NCBI GenBank assembly: GCA_949293335.1 | Contig: CASFDA010000013.1 | Span: 124,001 to 188,000 of the forward strand | Origin: an uncultured Spirochaetales bacterium | Lineage (GTDB): Bacteria > Spirochaetota > Spirochaetia > Sphaerochaetales > Sphaerochaetaceae | Reading direction: 5' to 3' | Length of the DNA: 64,000 nt | Shown: in pieces, positions 32,140 to 41,219 of the stretch | Layout of the letters: every line of letters begins with the position of its first letter | Numbering within the stretch: the stretch's first letter is position 1 | Notes under the pieces: model-generated | Databases searched by the model: none | Seen by the model: the letters and a program-made list of their open reading frames with translations, nothing else | Told to the model about the DNA's origin: nothing | Made by a program: the position numbers and the translations under genes

Positions 32140-32426
32140 TCGTCACCCTGTTCTCCCTATGGGCCGAGGGCTATGACTCGAAGTACGAGCCCGAGGGCCC
32201 GGAGGACAGGGAGGCGATGCTGAAGACCGGGGAGTGGGTGCGGGTGTACGACATCCCATCCATTCTCCGTAATGAGGAAGCGCTTTCGGCCCTGGTGTTT
32301 TTCAGAAGGTGGAAGGAGATGGGGATGCCCTACGGGCCGTGGGGCATGAATCCGGAGAAGCTTGTCCAAGTGGTGGATGTATTGAGGCCTTTGGACAAGT
32401 TCTACTTTCCGGAGGTGAGGATTTGA
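31846..32426 (+). CDS. tail assembly chaperone, -1 frameshift product (gpGT-like)
   Basis: A AAA AAC at 32130-32136 is a canonical -1 slippery heptamer in the correct phase, directly before the TGA. After slipping, the frame continues at CTG 32136 as LIVTLFSLWAEGYDSKYEPE and runs to 32426 without its own ribosome site, giving a fusion of about 193 residues. Siphoviral tails make both forms in a set ratio. Confidence 0.75.
32130..32136 (+). other. programmed -1 ribosomal frameshift site
   Basis: The heptamer AAAAAAC fits X XXY YYZ in the upstream frame and lies immediately before the zero-frame stop. The -1 frame is open for 96 further codons. Confidence 0.75.
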
Positions 32427-32451
32427 CAGCAAATGTTGTAAAACATAGAAT
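32423..32451 (+). promoter_or_regulatory. strong consensus promoter inside the tail operon
   Basis: TTGACA (32423-32428) and TAGAAT (32446-32451) are 17 bases apart. The start would fall on ATG 32458 of the small membrane protein, making it leaderless. Confidence 0.6.
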
Positions 32452-32457
32452 TAAGGT

Positions 32458-32577
32458 ATGAAGAAATGGAAGGAAATGGATGGATTTGAAAAAGGGGCAA
32501 GATTTGCTATAGGTTTCATTCTTGCTTGTATAGTAATTCCTTTCTCGCTTATTATTCTCCCTTATTTGTTTGTTTGA
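32458..32577 (+). CDS. 39-residue membrane protein between tail genes (moron candidate)
   Basis: The product MKKWKEMDGFEKGARF is followed by one long helix (AIGFILACIVIPFSLIILPY). It has its own consensus promoter, is clearly AT-richer than the chaperone gene before it, and is not a usual tail component. It could be a lysogeny-expressed envelope peptide such as a superinfection-exclusion factor. No family is recognised. Confidence 0.5.
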   Translation: MKKWKEMDGFEKGARFAIGFILACIVIPFSLIILPYLFV

Positions 32578-32622
32578 TAATATTTGTTTGTCTTTGTGAA
32601 TTGTTTTCTATAAAGGAAAAAC

Positions 32623-34896
32623 ATGGCATCGAACATTCAAATTGAAATAGCTGCGGACGTACAAAAAGCAGTACAAGGTATTGATGCATTAGTCCAGCGT
32701 TTGGATAAAATGCAGAAAGAGACAGAGGAAAGTAAAAAATCTTTTGCTGCTTTTTCTGCTTCAGTTGCCGCTATTACAACAGCAATTAATAATGTTGTTG
32801 GCATATCAAAAACAGTATTTAGTATTTTTGGCAACCTTACCGAAGCTTACTCAGCACAGGAAATAGCAGAGAGAAAACTCCAAACAACGCTCAAAGCCAC
32901 GCAGAACGCGGTAGGGATGTCTGCAGGGGAGCTTTTCAATTACGCTGATTCCCTTTCGCAGGTTACAACCTTTTCCAATCAGGAAATAATTGCCGCCGAA
33001 CAGATGCTTCTGAGCGTCAGGATGATAGGCCGTGACGTGATGCCCGAAGCCACGAGGGCCGTACTTGATATGGCTGCAGCCACCGGGGAAGATCTCACGG
33101 GTGCGGCACAGCGTCTGGCTCAGGCCCTTGCAGACCCCGCAGGGGAAATTGAAAGCCTCAAGGAAGCTGGGATCCAGCTTACCGAAGAACAGAAGAAGAA
33201 CATAGAAAGAGCACAGGATCAGAACGACATATACAAGGCACAGAAGCTCCTTTTGGAGCAGGTGTCGAATACATACGGTGGCATGGCCGAGGCTATAGCA
33301 GATACCGATACAGGTAAACTCCGTCAGATCTCGAACGTGTGGAGTGATATCAAGGAAGGTTTGGGACAAGGCCTTTTGGACAGAATATCGCCGGCGCTGG
33401 ATCTTCTTTATGACAAGCTGACGGATATTTCCGACTGGGTTGAGGAAAGCAACAGAAAAGCATCTGGCCAACGATCCCTTGTGGATTTTGCAAGGATGGG
33501 TAATGAAGGCCGAGCATCTTTCGATTATTCGACTCTTTCGGAAAGCGATATTGAGAACATGCTTTTTGGCTCCAGATATTACAATCTCTCTGACGAAGAT
33601 AAAGCCGCCTTTGATCCTTCCACTCCAGCAACTCGGAAAGGAATAGCCGCTTACGAACAAGAACTTGTCGAAGCTTATCTCATTCCTGAACTGAATACCA
33701 TCGACAGGGTCAACAAAGCCATGGAATCGGTTGCCGAGAAGATATCAGGAATGGAAGACCCTGGAGAATACATACGGAACCTCTACGATACTGCGTCGAG
33801 GAGCGCTGAAAGCGGCGACTCATACAGCAGGCGCTATGCAAGTGCACTGGCTGAGGAATACGATGGTTATCTTTCTCCTTCAACTCAAACCGGCCCTGAT
33901 GTCGGTGCATACATTGAGGAAAACTCTTCCCTCTCAAGATTATTCCAGCTTGATGAGATCTCGAAGGAACTAGAAGAAGCAAGGGCGATGATGAAGGAAG
34001 CCACTGCCGATCAGGTGCCGTACGTGCAGGAGATCATCGCATCGCTTGAAGATGAAAGGGAGAAGATACTTGAGCTCAAGGACGCAACGGAGGAAGTGGT
34101 TCCCGCATGGCAGCAGTCCTTGAAGGACATGATGCCCTCTATCAACGAGGCGGTCGATTATGCTCAGGATGCCCTTTCATCCTTTACCGATCTATTCACC
34201 CAGCTGATGGAGAACGAGGTCAATGCGGTGGAGCAGGCACTTGATGAGTGTACTTCGAAGTGGGATGAGTACCTTTCCGATCTTGACGAGAAGCAGACGA
34301 GGATGCGCGAAAGCCTGAATGCGCAGCTTGCCGCAGGGCTCGTAAGCCAGGACGAATATGTATCGGCCATGGAAGAACTGGATGAGGAGGAGATGGCCTC
34401 AAAACAGGCCGCGCAGGAAGAAGAGGAGAGCCTTCAGAAGAAGCGTGACGAGCTGAAGAAGAAGCAGTTCGAGGCCGACAAGGCGAACAACATCGCAAAC
34501 GCCCTTGTGAACGGCGCTTTGGCCATAACCCGTATATGGTCGGAAAACAACTGGATGGTGGCTACTACGCTTACCGCTGTATCTGCAGGAATCACGGCCG
34601 CTCAGGTCGCAACGATCGCAAGCCAGCAGTACACCCCGATGGCAGCAGGAGGAATCACCACGGGGCCGACACACGCGCTCATAGGGGAGGCCGGTTATCA
34701 GGAAATGGTGTTGCCGCTTACCGATTCGAACCTGCGGAAGGTCGGCCTTGGCTCCCAGAGAAGCGGGGACGGCACGATAGTGATCAACATCAGCGTAGGC
34801 ACTGCATATAACGGTGAACAGCTTGCGGAGGATGTATACAGGGGCATCGAAAGGGCGCAGAGGACTGGAGCCCTTCCAAAATGGAGGTACGCATGA
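32623..34896 (+). CDS. tape measure protein
   Basis: The 757-residue protein has a coiled N-terminal part (DALVQRLDKMQKETEESKK) and a lambda/TP901-type segment with AGIQLTEEQKKNIERA and LADPAGEIESLKE. A strongly coiled middle follows (about 540-640), then a hydrophobic stretch (NIANALVNGALAITRIW... TAVSAGITAAQVA). The ending GPTHALIGEAGYQEMVLPL is typical. It sets tail length. Its first ~85 codons are AT-rich, unlike the rest, which suggests a recombination join. Confidence 0.88.
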   Translation: MASNIQIEIAADVQKAVQGIDALVQRLDKMQKETEESKKSFAAFSASVAAITTAINNVVGISKTVFSIFGNLTEAYSAQEIAERKLQTTLKATQNAVGMSAGELFNYADSLSQVTTFSNQEIIAAEQMLLSVRMIGRDVMPEATRAVLDMAAATGEDLTGAAQRLAQALADPAGEIESLKEAGIQLTEEQKKNIERAQDQNDIYKAQKLLLEQVSNTYGGMAEAIADTDTGKLRQISNVWSDIKEGLGQGLLDRISPALDLLYDKLTDISDWVEESNRKASGQRSLVDFARMGNEGRASFDYSTLSESDIENMLFGSRYYNLSDEDKAAFDPSTPATRKGIAAYEQELVEAYLIPELNTIDRVNKAMESVAEKISGMEDPGEYIRNLYDTASRSAESGDSYSRRYASALAEEYDGYLSPSTQTGPDVGAYIEENSSLSRLFQLDEISKELEEARAMMKEATADQVPYVQEIIASLEDEREKILELKDATEEVVPAWQQSLKDMMPSINEAVDYAQDALSSFTDLFTQLMENEVNAVEQALDECTSKWDEYLSDLDEKQTRMRESLNAQLAAGLVSQDEYVSAMEELDEEEMASKQAAQEEEESLQKKRDELKKKQFEADKANNIANALVNGALAITRIWSENNWMVATTLTAVSAGITAAQVATIASQQYTPMAAGGITTGPTHALIGEAGYQEMVLPLTDSNLRKVGLGSQRSGDGTIVINISVGTAYNGEQLAEDVYRGIERAQRTGALPKWRYA

Positions 34897-37800
34897 GCAG
34901 CTATATTCTCAAGCTCGATTTCGGATCTGGCTATGAAACATACAACGACATAATCCTTTCTTCCGGGTTCTCCCTGGCTTACTCGGTGGGAGAGAAGGGA
35001 AAACATGTGACGCAGAGTTGCAGGCTCAACGTCAAGGCCGGGGAACTTGCCGAAAGCATCCTTGGCTCGAATGACCTGATAAAGGCGCAGCTTCTGAAGG
35101 ACTCTGAAGTCCTATTCACCGGAGTGATCAGGCCGTATGCCACGCTTTCCGCGGAGTCAAGGAACTTAAGCCCGCTGTCGCTTGAGATACTCGATTATAC
35201 GGAAGTGCTGCACAAGTACGTGTATGAAGATACCTCCTCGGTGGCTGAGAGCAACGCGGTGATGAGTGCCATGTGGCACAACTACAAGATATGCGACCCT
35301 GCAGACACCTCGCATTCGATAGTGCACTCGATATGCCAAATGGGAGGAATCACCGTCTTCGATGAATCCTTGCCGACCATTTCAAAGACGATAGCACGCT
35401 GCGAAATTGCAGCGGAGGAATATCTGGACGAGATTTTCGCATCGATCCTCTATGAGTACCAGTGGGACTATACGTTCACGAAAGAAGGCAAACTGAAACT
35501 TTACAGCACGGCCAATGGCATGACAAGCAGCAAGACCGTGTCCATATTCCGCAATACATTGAGGACAACGAGAAACGATGACGACTCGGACGGCGCTCTC
35601 GTCAAGTTCGCAAAGGAGATATCGGTACCGAACGTCAGGCTTTATTCAAGGGAGGGCGAGCTGCACTTTTCGTCTGATCCACTGAGTGAGACTGACAACA
35701 TGGCTCCGAGGCACTTCCCCAGCGACATCAACCCAAGCGATGTCGGCACGAGGATGAAATGGGGAGAAGGGCTTGATGAACTCAAGAACAGCAGAGAATA
35801 CGAGGATATGGAAGACCTCTATCTCTCGGACTTCAAGATCGACTACACGATGGCATCAGGTTCTCCTGAGGTGAAGATGCATGTTTCAGACTGCGATGAG
35901 ACAGGCGGCTATGCATGGATCCAGTACCGCATGCCGATGAAGGGCTTTTTCGTGTTCTCTCTTCCCCGCATCCAGATGGAAGTTTTTGCAAATGCGTCCT
36001 TCCTTCTTCCTCTTGACGGGGGAGTAGGCCCTGCTGGAACGAATCCCGAATCCTACGATTCGAAATACATATTCAACTACGATGACGCACTTACTTTGGC
36101 AACAACAATCTACAACCGCAACAACAAGGGTATATGGAGCTACCAGTTCGAGAGCTTCGAGGTCCTTGAGCCGGGCAGCATAGTCACGCTTGACGAACAG
36201 TCCGTAATGGGACTTAATGCGGTTGTGCGCATCATCTCTCGTACAGCAAGCGATGATACGGGACTCTACAGCTACAAGGCCGAAGGCTACGGCGAAGTGA
36301 CGATTTCAAAGCCGATCGTCTCTGTAGATGGCGCACATACACTTCCGTCATCGTCTCCTAATTTCTTCGTGCTCGAAGCTGACAGGACCGTGATATTCAG
36401 TCAGGAAGGTGCATCGACTGTTGTATTGAAGGTTCGAGGGGAGGCGATAAGCGAATACGAATGCGAGCCCACATGGTATCTCAACGGCTCGGTGATTACC
36501 GACGAACACGGCAATACCCTTACCCTGACGAACACTGATCTTGTCTCCGGAGCCAACACGATAGCTGCAGCCGTAAGCCATGAAGGTAAGCTATACAACA
36601 GGGAAGTGACCGTATCGATGGTATCCATTGCACCCGAGACGGCCGAATTCGAATGGACTGTGACGACAGGCACGGACGCGCCGGCAGCCGATGCGGTCTG
36701 GACGACAACGGAGCCGACTCCGGCAGAGGGTGAATATGTATGGCTCAGGATACGTGCCTCATCAGGAAACCCCTGGACTGTCGTAAGAATGACCGGAGAC
36801 AAGGGCGACAAAGGGGACAAGGGAGACACTGGAGCACAGGGTCCACAAGGTGAGACTGGCGAGACCGGGGCGCAGGGGCCACAAGGCGAACAAGGTCCCC
36901 AGGGGGAAACCGGGCCACAAGGACCGCAGGGAAGCCAGGGGGAACCGGGTGCGGATGCCGTGGCAATTTCGATAGGCATATCCTCCGAGCGTTCGGAGTT
37001 CACGCTTGATTATTTCGGTCGGAAGGACCCGGAGAGTCAGACGATTACGTTTGACGTGGCATTCAGCGGTATAAATGCCTCAACGCTTTCCGTCACGACA
37101 TCAGCGGGCACGTTGACAGCAGATTCAAGCCATGCATACAGGTACGGTCTTGATATAACGAGCGTGGCAGAAAGCGTACTTTCATCATTCACCCCGATCG
37201 TTGTGACGGCCGCGGCGACAGCCTCTGATGGATCGTCATCGGTGACGGCATACCAGCAGATCATAGTCCGAAAAGGTGCAGTTCCCGCCCCCGTATACAT
37301 CGGCATGGTGGATTTCAACACCGACATCGAGGATCTCGTGAACTCCCCCAGGGGCCTGCAGGGGTGCTTTGCCCCCGGAGACTACGGTGTGCATACGGGA
37401 GAGACGAATGATGACTACCTGACCGGCAACATCTACGAGTACCGTGATGGCAAATGGGTCATGGCAAACACGAGCGCGCATCTTTTCGCGGCGTTCTCCG
37501 ATCTCAAGGGCCTCTATGAGAACAAGGAGGAATCCGAAGCGATTGTCTCGCTGCAGAACCTGCTTGTGTCTACGCTCATGACCGACAAGCTTATCGTTAC
37601 AGATGCCAACATCTCGGGAAAGCTCTCTGTGAACAAGATCGAAGGCAGGGATGAGAACGGCAACGGCTTTGACATCAGCACCGAAGGCATGAAGGCAAGC
37701 GGAGTGGACGAAAACGGCGTAACGCACTCATGGGAGCTTCCCACGGACGGAAGCCCCGCGAAGTTCGAGAACCTTGTGGCGACAGGCGACATCATGGCTT

Positions 37801-39602
37801 CGTCCATCACGCACGAGGCATTGAAGACAATTGCGGCACAGTCATTCGTAGACGCGAGCGGACATCCATTATCGATATTGGAGAAGACCTTCGCAAATGA
37901 TCTCTGGTACCGTGTTACAGCGCACGAGGCGCTGAAGACGGCATCGGAATCCCAGCTTACAAATGGCGGTGGCTATTATGTAATGAGTATGCCCTCAGGT
38001 GCCTCTATGAAGGTTGACGGCGTGGCTTGTACCGAGTTCGCGATAAACTACCCGCCAAGTTACAACGCATACGGGCCGACTACATCGGAAGTGACTGCGA
38101 CAGGCTCGATAAGGTTCGGGACGTATGAACGTACTGGTATTTATGTACAATACGGCGGCTCGAACGTCTCGGCCATTGCCAAGAAGACGAACAACTACAG
38201 TTTCCCGGTCTTCGTTGAGTATGAGATATCGCTCTCAGGCAGCTTCACCAGAAAGGCTGCAATAATACGTGACTCTTCGAACACCGAGATCCTGAGCACC
38301 TACAACGACCATGGCGGTACGGACAAAGGCATGTACATTCTTCCTCCGGGCTGGAGTATTGAGCTGATGATGTACGGCACGTCCTTCTGGCACTGGGACA
38401 ACTTCACAGGCAGTGCCAAGCTGAGGTGCGCGCCGGGGTATTCGTCGAGCGAAGAAGGCACTTCCGCTCCGATAATGGGATATGGCGAGGTGGCGAACGT
38501 GTATATAGAAGCGTGGGGACAATCGTCTGGTAATCCAATTTCAAATGCTTCATCCCAAAGGAAAAGCGTAACGCGTAGTGTTACCATTCCCACTGGAGCC
38601 AGGTATTATATGATCTATTCGTCTTCAGATACAGTATCTACCGGCTCAATTTCTCCTTCAGAATGGGGAGTCTCGAAAAGTTTTACTTGGACACAAGGAA
38701 TGAATCATACCCAAAGTAGCGGAGGTGATAGACATATTTACAGCTACAGCGAAGTCAACGTAAAGAACATCCGCATCTACTTCTTTGCAGACGAACCGCG
38801 TTCGGAGAACAGGATTTACTACGTACAGTCAAACAACTCCGGCTCCCTCACCGCCTCTTCCTCCACCGATTATTCCAGGGAGACGGAGACATCGCTGAAT
38901 GTTCCGAATGTATTTGTGTCGGCAAGCAACCTTACTCGTGTTTCCGGAAGGACGATCTGCGAGTTCTTGAACTCCTCGGGTATAACTGACCAAGCGGTAT
39001 TCAGTACGGACAGCACCGAGGTGTCCACGCTGACGGTGAACTCTGAGGCGGTGCATACCAGCAACAGGCTGATATCAGTGACCAAAGTTTCCGACGACTA
39101 CGTGTTTGCATGCGAAGGCAGACAGATACAGGTGTCGAGGGCCTCGAGTATATATGTCGACTTTGCATTCAAGCTGTATCTCCTGGCTTCCGAGGGACAG
39201 ATCGAAGTCATGAACGTCATACCGAAGGAGGCATCGACGTTTGACCTAGGAAAATCTGACAAGCCGTTCAGGAATTTATTTGCGGACAATGCCACTTTGG
39301 ATACTCTGAAGCTGGGTGCTAGCAGTTTGGGTAGTAGCGGTTACACATACCTGCCTAACGGAGTACTTATACAATGGGGTGGTGCATACATAAGTACACA
39401 AGATGGAACACTGGACACGACATTCCCTATATCATTCCCAAAAGCATGCTGGGTTATGGTTGCTGTAGCCACTGGAACAAAAGGAAAAGATAGCAAAGAA
39501 TGTCTAAATGCCGTCACCGTCTATTCCGTTTCAAGGACTCGTTATAACATCACTCACTGGAGCTATCCCCGCACCTACGATTGGATAGCCATAGGATATT
39601 GA
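34893..39602 (+). CDS. tail tip/fibre protein with collagen-like stalk and switchable tip
   Basis: About 1569 residues from ATG 34893 (after GGAGG); the frame is open to 34881. Residues about 1-480 resemble the tail-hub/tip-attachment part. Ig-like segments follow, then about 17 Gly-X-Y triplets (around 633-687; GDKGDKGDKGD, GPQGETG) forming a collagen-type trimeric stalk. More fibre domains follow. From residue 1481 the tip is SSGYTYLPNGVLIQWGG...YDWIAIGY, the gp53-like tail-fibre C-terminal domain. The tip begins exactly at a 12-bp recombination site shared with four downstream tip cassettes, so host range is probably switched by DNA inversion. Confidence 0.85.
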   Translation: MSSYILKLDFGSGYETYNDIILSSGFSLAYSVGEKGKHVTQSCRLNVKAGELAESILGSNDLIKAQLLKDSEVLFTGVIRPYATLSAESRNLSPLSLEILDYTEVLHKYVYEDTSSVAESNAVMSAMWHNYKICDPADTSHSIVHSICQMGGITVFDESLPTISKTIARCEIAAEEYLDEIFASILYEYQWDYTFTKEGKLKLYSTANGMTSSKTVSIFRNTLRTTRNDDDSDGALVKFAKEISVPNVRLYSREGELHFSSDPLSETDNMAPRHFPSDINPSDVGTRMKWGEGLDELKNSREYEDMEDLYLSDFKIDYTMASGSPEVKMHVSDCDETGGYAWIQYRMPMKGFFVFSLPRIQMEVFANASFLLPLDGGVGPAGTNPESYDSKYIFNYDDALTLATTIYNRNNKGIWSYQFESFEVLEPGSIVTLDEQSVMGLNAVVRIISRTASDDTGLYSYKAEGYGEVTISKPIVSVDGAHTLPSSSPNFFVLEADRTVIFSQEGASTVVLKVRGEAISEYECEPTWYLNGSVITDEHGNTLTLTNTDLVSGANTIAAAVSHEGKLYNREVTVSMVSIAPETAEFEWTVTTGTDAPAADAVWTTTEPTPAEGEYVWLRIRASSGNPWTVVRMTGDKGDKGDKGDTGAQGPQGETGETGAQGPQGEQGPQGETGPQGPQGSQGEPGADAVAISIGISSERSEFTLDYFGRKDPESQTITFDVAFSGINASTLSVTTSAGTLTADSSHAYRYGLDITSVAESVLSSFTPIVVTAAATASDGSSSVTAYQQIIVRKGAVPAPVYIGMVDFNTDIEDLVNSPRGLQGCFAPGDYGVHTGETNDDYLTGNIYEYRDGKWVMANTSAHLFAAFSDLKGLYENKEESEAIVSLQNLLVSTLMTDKLIVTDANISGKLSVNKIEGRDENGNGFDISTEGMKASGVDENGVTHSWELPTDGSPAKFENLVATGDIMASSITHEALKTIAAQSFVDASGHPLSILEKTFANDLWYRVTAHEALKTASESQLTNGGGYYVMSMPSGASMKVDGVACTEFAINYPPSYNAYGPTTSEVTATGSIRFGTYERTGIYVQYGGSNVSAIAKKTNNYSFPVFVEYEISLSGSFTRKAAIIRDSSNTEILSTYNDHGGTDKGMYILPPGWSIELMMYGTSFWHWDNFTGSAKLRCAPGYSSSEEGTSAPIMGYGEVANVYIEAWGQSSGNPISNASSQRKSVTRSVTIPTGARYYMIYSSSDTVSTGSISPSEWGVSKSFTWTQGMNHTQSSGGDRHIYSYSEVNVKNIRIYFFADEPRSENRIYYVQSNNSGSLTASSSTDYSRETETSLNVPNVFVSASNLTRVSGRTICEFLNSSGITDQAVFSTDSTEVSTLTVNSEAVHTSNRLISVTKVSDDYVFACEGRQIQVSRASSIYVDFAFKLYLLASEGQIEVMNVIPKEASTFDLGKSDKPFRNLFADNATLDTLKLGASSLGSSGYTYLPNGVLIQWGGAYISTQDGTLDTTFPISFPKACWVMVAVATGTKGKDSKECLNAVTVYSVSRTRYNITHWSYPRTYDWIAIGY

Positions 39603-39616
39603 GGTATAATTTCTTT

Positions 39617-40093
39617 ATGGAAAACGAAGTACAGACACCTGAATACATGTATTGGGATCCGGTCGAGGAAGCTTGCTATGCCGCTTTCCAGCTGGAGTTG
39701 CATAAAGACGATATCTTCACGTCTGAAGTGCGTTCAAGATTAAAGCCAATCCTAAAGGATGACTGGTTGGCTTTGATCGAGCTCAACGCAACACAAGGCA
39801 AGATAATCAAGAACAATCCGACAACAGATCTACCGATGACTACGGATCCGGAGCCGCTTTCGGAGAAAGAAGAACTTGAGATGGAAAAACAGCAGATACA
39901 ATCGGAACTTGAAGCTACAAATACAGAAACCATCCTCTATCTGCAGCAGCTCATGACACCGGTGATGATCCCGGGAGATGAAACATCCGAACCGATAATG
40001 ACACCCGAGGAATACGCAGCGCTAAATGCCTCAAGGTTGCAGAAGGCAAACCGTCTGAAGGAGATCGAAACAGAGTTGGCGGCCTTGGCATAG
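39617..40093 (+). CDS. tail-fibre assembly chaperone-like protein inside shufflon segment 1
   Basis: 158 residues from ATG 39617. The N-terminus (MENEVQTPEYMYWDPVEEAC) is followed by a charged, helical body (LSEKEELEMEKQQIQSELEA) and ends in NRLKEIETELAALA. Its position right after the fibre gene suggests a tail-fibre assembly protein. TATAAT ends 6 bases before the ATG, giving a possible leaderless start; GAGG lies too far upstream to be good. Its stop codon overlaps recombination site 2, so it moves with tip 1. Confidence 0.6.
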   Translation: MENEVQTPEYMYWDPVEEACYAAFQLELHKDDIFTSEVRSRLKPILKDDWLALIELNATQGKIIKNNPTTDLPMTTDPEPLSEKEELEMEKQQIQSELEATNTETILYLQQLMTPVMIPGDETSEPIMTPEEYAALNASRLQKANRLKEIETELAALA

Positions 40094-40370
40094 TAGCGGT
40101 TATGCATATCTTTCGAATGGCTTGCTTATCCAGTGGGGACATGCGGCAAGAGAAAAGGCTGATTCATCCGGTCATTGGGTAACAGCAGAATTTACAGTGG
40201 CTTTCCCAAATCGTTGCTTTTTCTTTCAGGCAAATAGATCTTATACCAATAACAGTGGAGATTACGTTGGCTATATGTATCTTGAACATACAGCGCCGAT
40301 TGGTAAAAGCAGCGTTCAATATAGAAAGCGGTACTGTGATCAAGCCTTCTGGATAGCGATTGGGTATTGA
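40092..40370 (+). pseudogene. silent tail-tip cassette 2
   Basis: Open from site 2: SSGYAYLSNGLLIQWGHAAR to CDQAFWIAIGY-stop, 92 residues. It lacks its own start and expresses only when joined to the fibre gene at the recombination site. It is intact as a cassette, so 'silent' rather than decayed. Confidence 0.75.
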
Positions 40371-40488
40371 GGTATCAGGGAAAAGGCATTAGATTATTTA
40401 TAGAAGAGGCACCGCCGATAGACGGCTGGCCCGATTGCAACTATTAGAAATTAGCCGCTGATCTGGTCAATCTGGCGGCTATTTTCTT
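40367..40488 (+). ncRNA. RNA antitoxin candidate of TA-like module 3 (inside the shufflon)
   Basis: TTGAGG (40367) and GATTAT (40392) are a possible promoter with a long 19-base spacer. The RNA carries GGCACCGCCGATAGACGG, very like module 2, and ends at TAGCCGC/GCGGCTA (40452-40481) with TTTTCTT. It overlaps the 3' end of toxin gene 3. Confidence 0.5.
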
Positions 40489-40547
40489 GAAGCTATAAGA
40501 AGACCAATTACAGTCAGAATGACCATGATGATCTGATACGCATCCAA
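40479..40547 (-). CDS. holin-like type I toxin peptide 3, 22 residues
   Basis: It starts at TTG 40547 after GGGGGTGATGTGC. The sequence after the first residue, DAYQIIMVILTVIGLLIA followed by SRK, is clearly akin to peptide 1 (same length, acidic-aromatic start, I-M-V helix, basic end). Its leader contains GGCACTGCC and GGTAGGCGGCTGG as in module 2. It lies between cassettes 2 and 3. Confidence 0.55.
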   Translation of the reverse strand: MDAYQIIMVILTVIGLLIASRK

Positions 40548-40659
40548 AGCACATCACCCCCTTCCAGCCGGAGATTCCGGGCCGAGTCCGAAGTAATGCC
40601 AGCCGCCTACCATCAATGGCAGTGCCAATGCTGACTATAGCACAAACGGTTTTGTAAAT

Positions 40660-40953
40660 AGTAGCGGTTATGCAATGCAGGCGAATAATCTACTGTTCCA
40701 GTGGGGTTTGAAGACACCATCGTCTAATGGAACTTCCAGCGTATCTTTTATAGTGAGTTTTCCAAATACGAATTACATTGTCTTCGCAAAGCCACAGAAT
40801 AATAAGAACGATACGGATGCTTCAATTCACTATAGAACCAATATCGTCAGTAAAAGAACAAGTGGGTTTTCTGCTCATTCTTCTCGTTTTATTAACAATA
40901 ACAATCCTAATGATAATACCCAGTTCGCATGGCTTGCCATTGGAGTCGTGTGA
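40660..40953 (+). pseudogene. silent tail-tip cassette 3
   Basis: Open from site 3: SSGYAMQANNLLFQWGLKTP to FAWLAIGVV-stop. 97 residues with the same start and end motifs as the expressed tip and a different middle. Its stop lies 3 bases before site 4. Confidence 0.75.
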
Positions 40954-40957
40954 AAGT

Positions 40958-41218
40958 AGTAGCGGTTACACATACCTGCCTAACGGACTTTTAATGGAAT
41001 GGGGTTATATGAGTGGTAATACAGAGAGCAAAACATGGAATGTCACTTTCTCACCATCTTTTACCACTCTTTATGCCTTAGTAGGAGGTCTTGTAAGAGG
41101 TACTCCAAGTACTACTTATGAGCATATGAATTTTCATTCGAACTTCTCTCGTACGGGATTTACATTCAATACCTATGATAAATATCAGTGCTTTTGGATT
41201 GCCATAGGCAAAGCGTGA
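40958..41218 (+). pseudogene. silent tail-tip cassette 4
   Basis: Open from site 4: SSGYTYLPNGLLMEWGYMSG to FWIAIGKA-stop, 86 residues. Its first 31 bases equal those of the expressed tip. Its stop is 1 base from the stop of the inverted cassette 5. Confidence 0.75.
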
Positions 41219-41219
41219 C

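Noticed and set aside
36401-37003. 200-residue Pro/Cys-rich frame on the minus strand
   Set aside because: It is the antisense shadow of the collagen-like Gly-X-Y repeats of the tail fibre.
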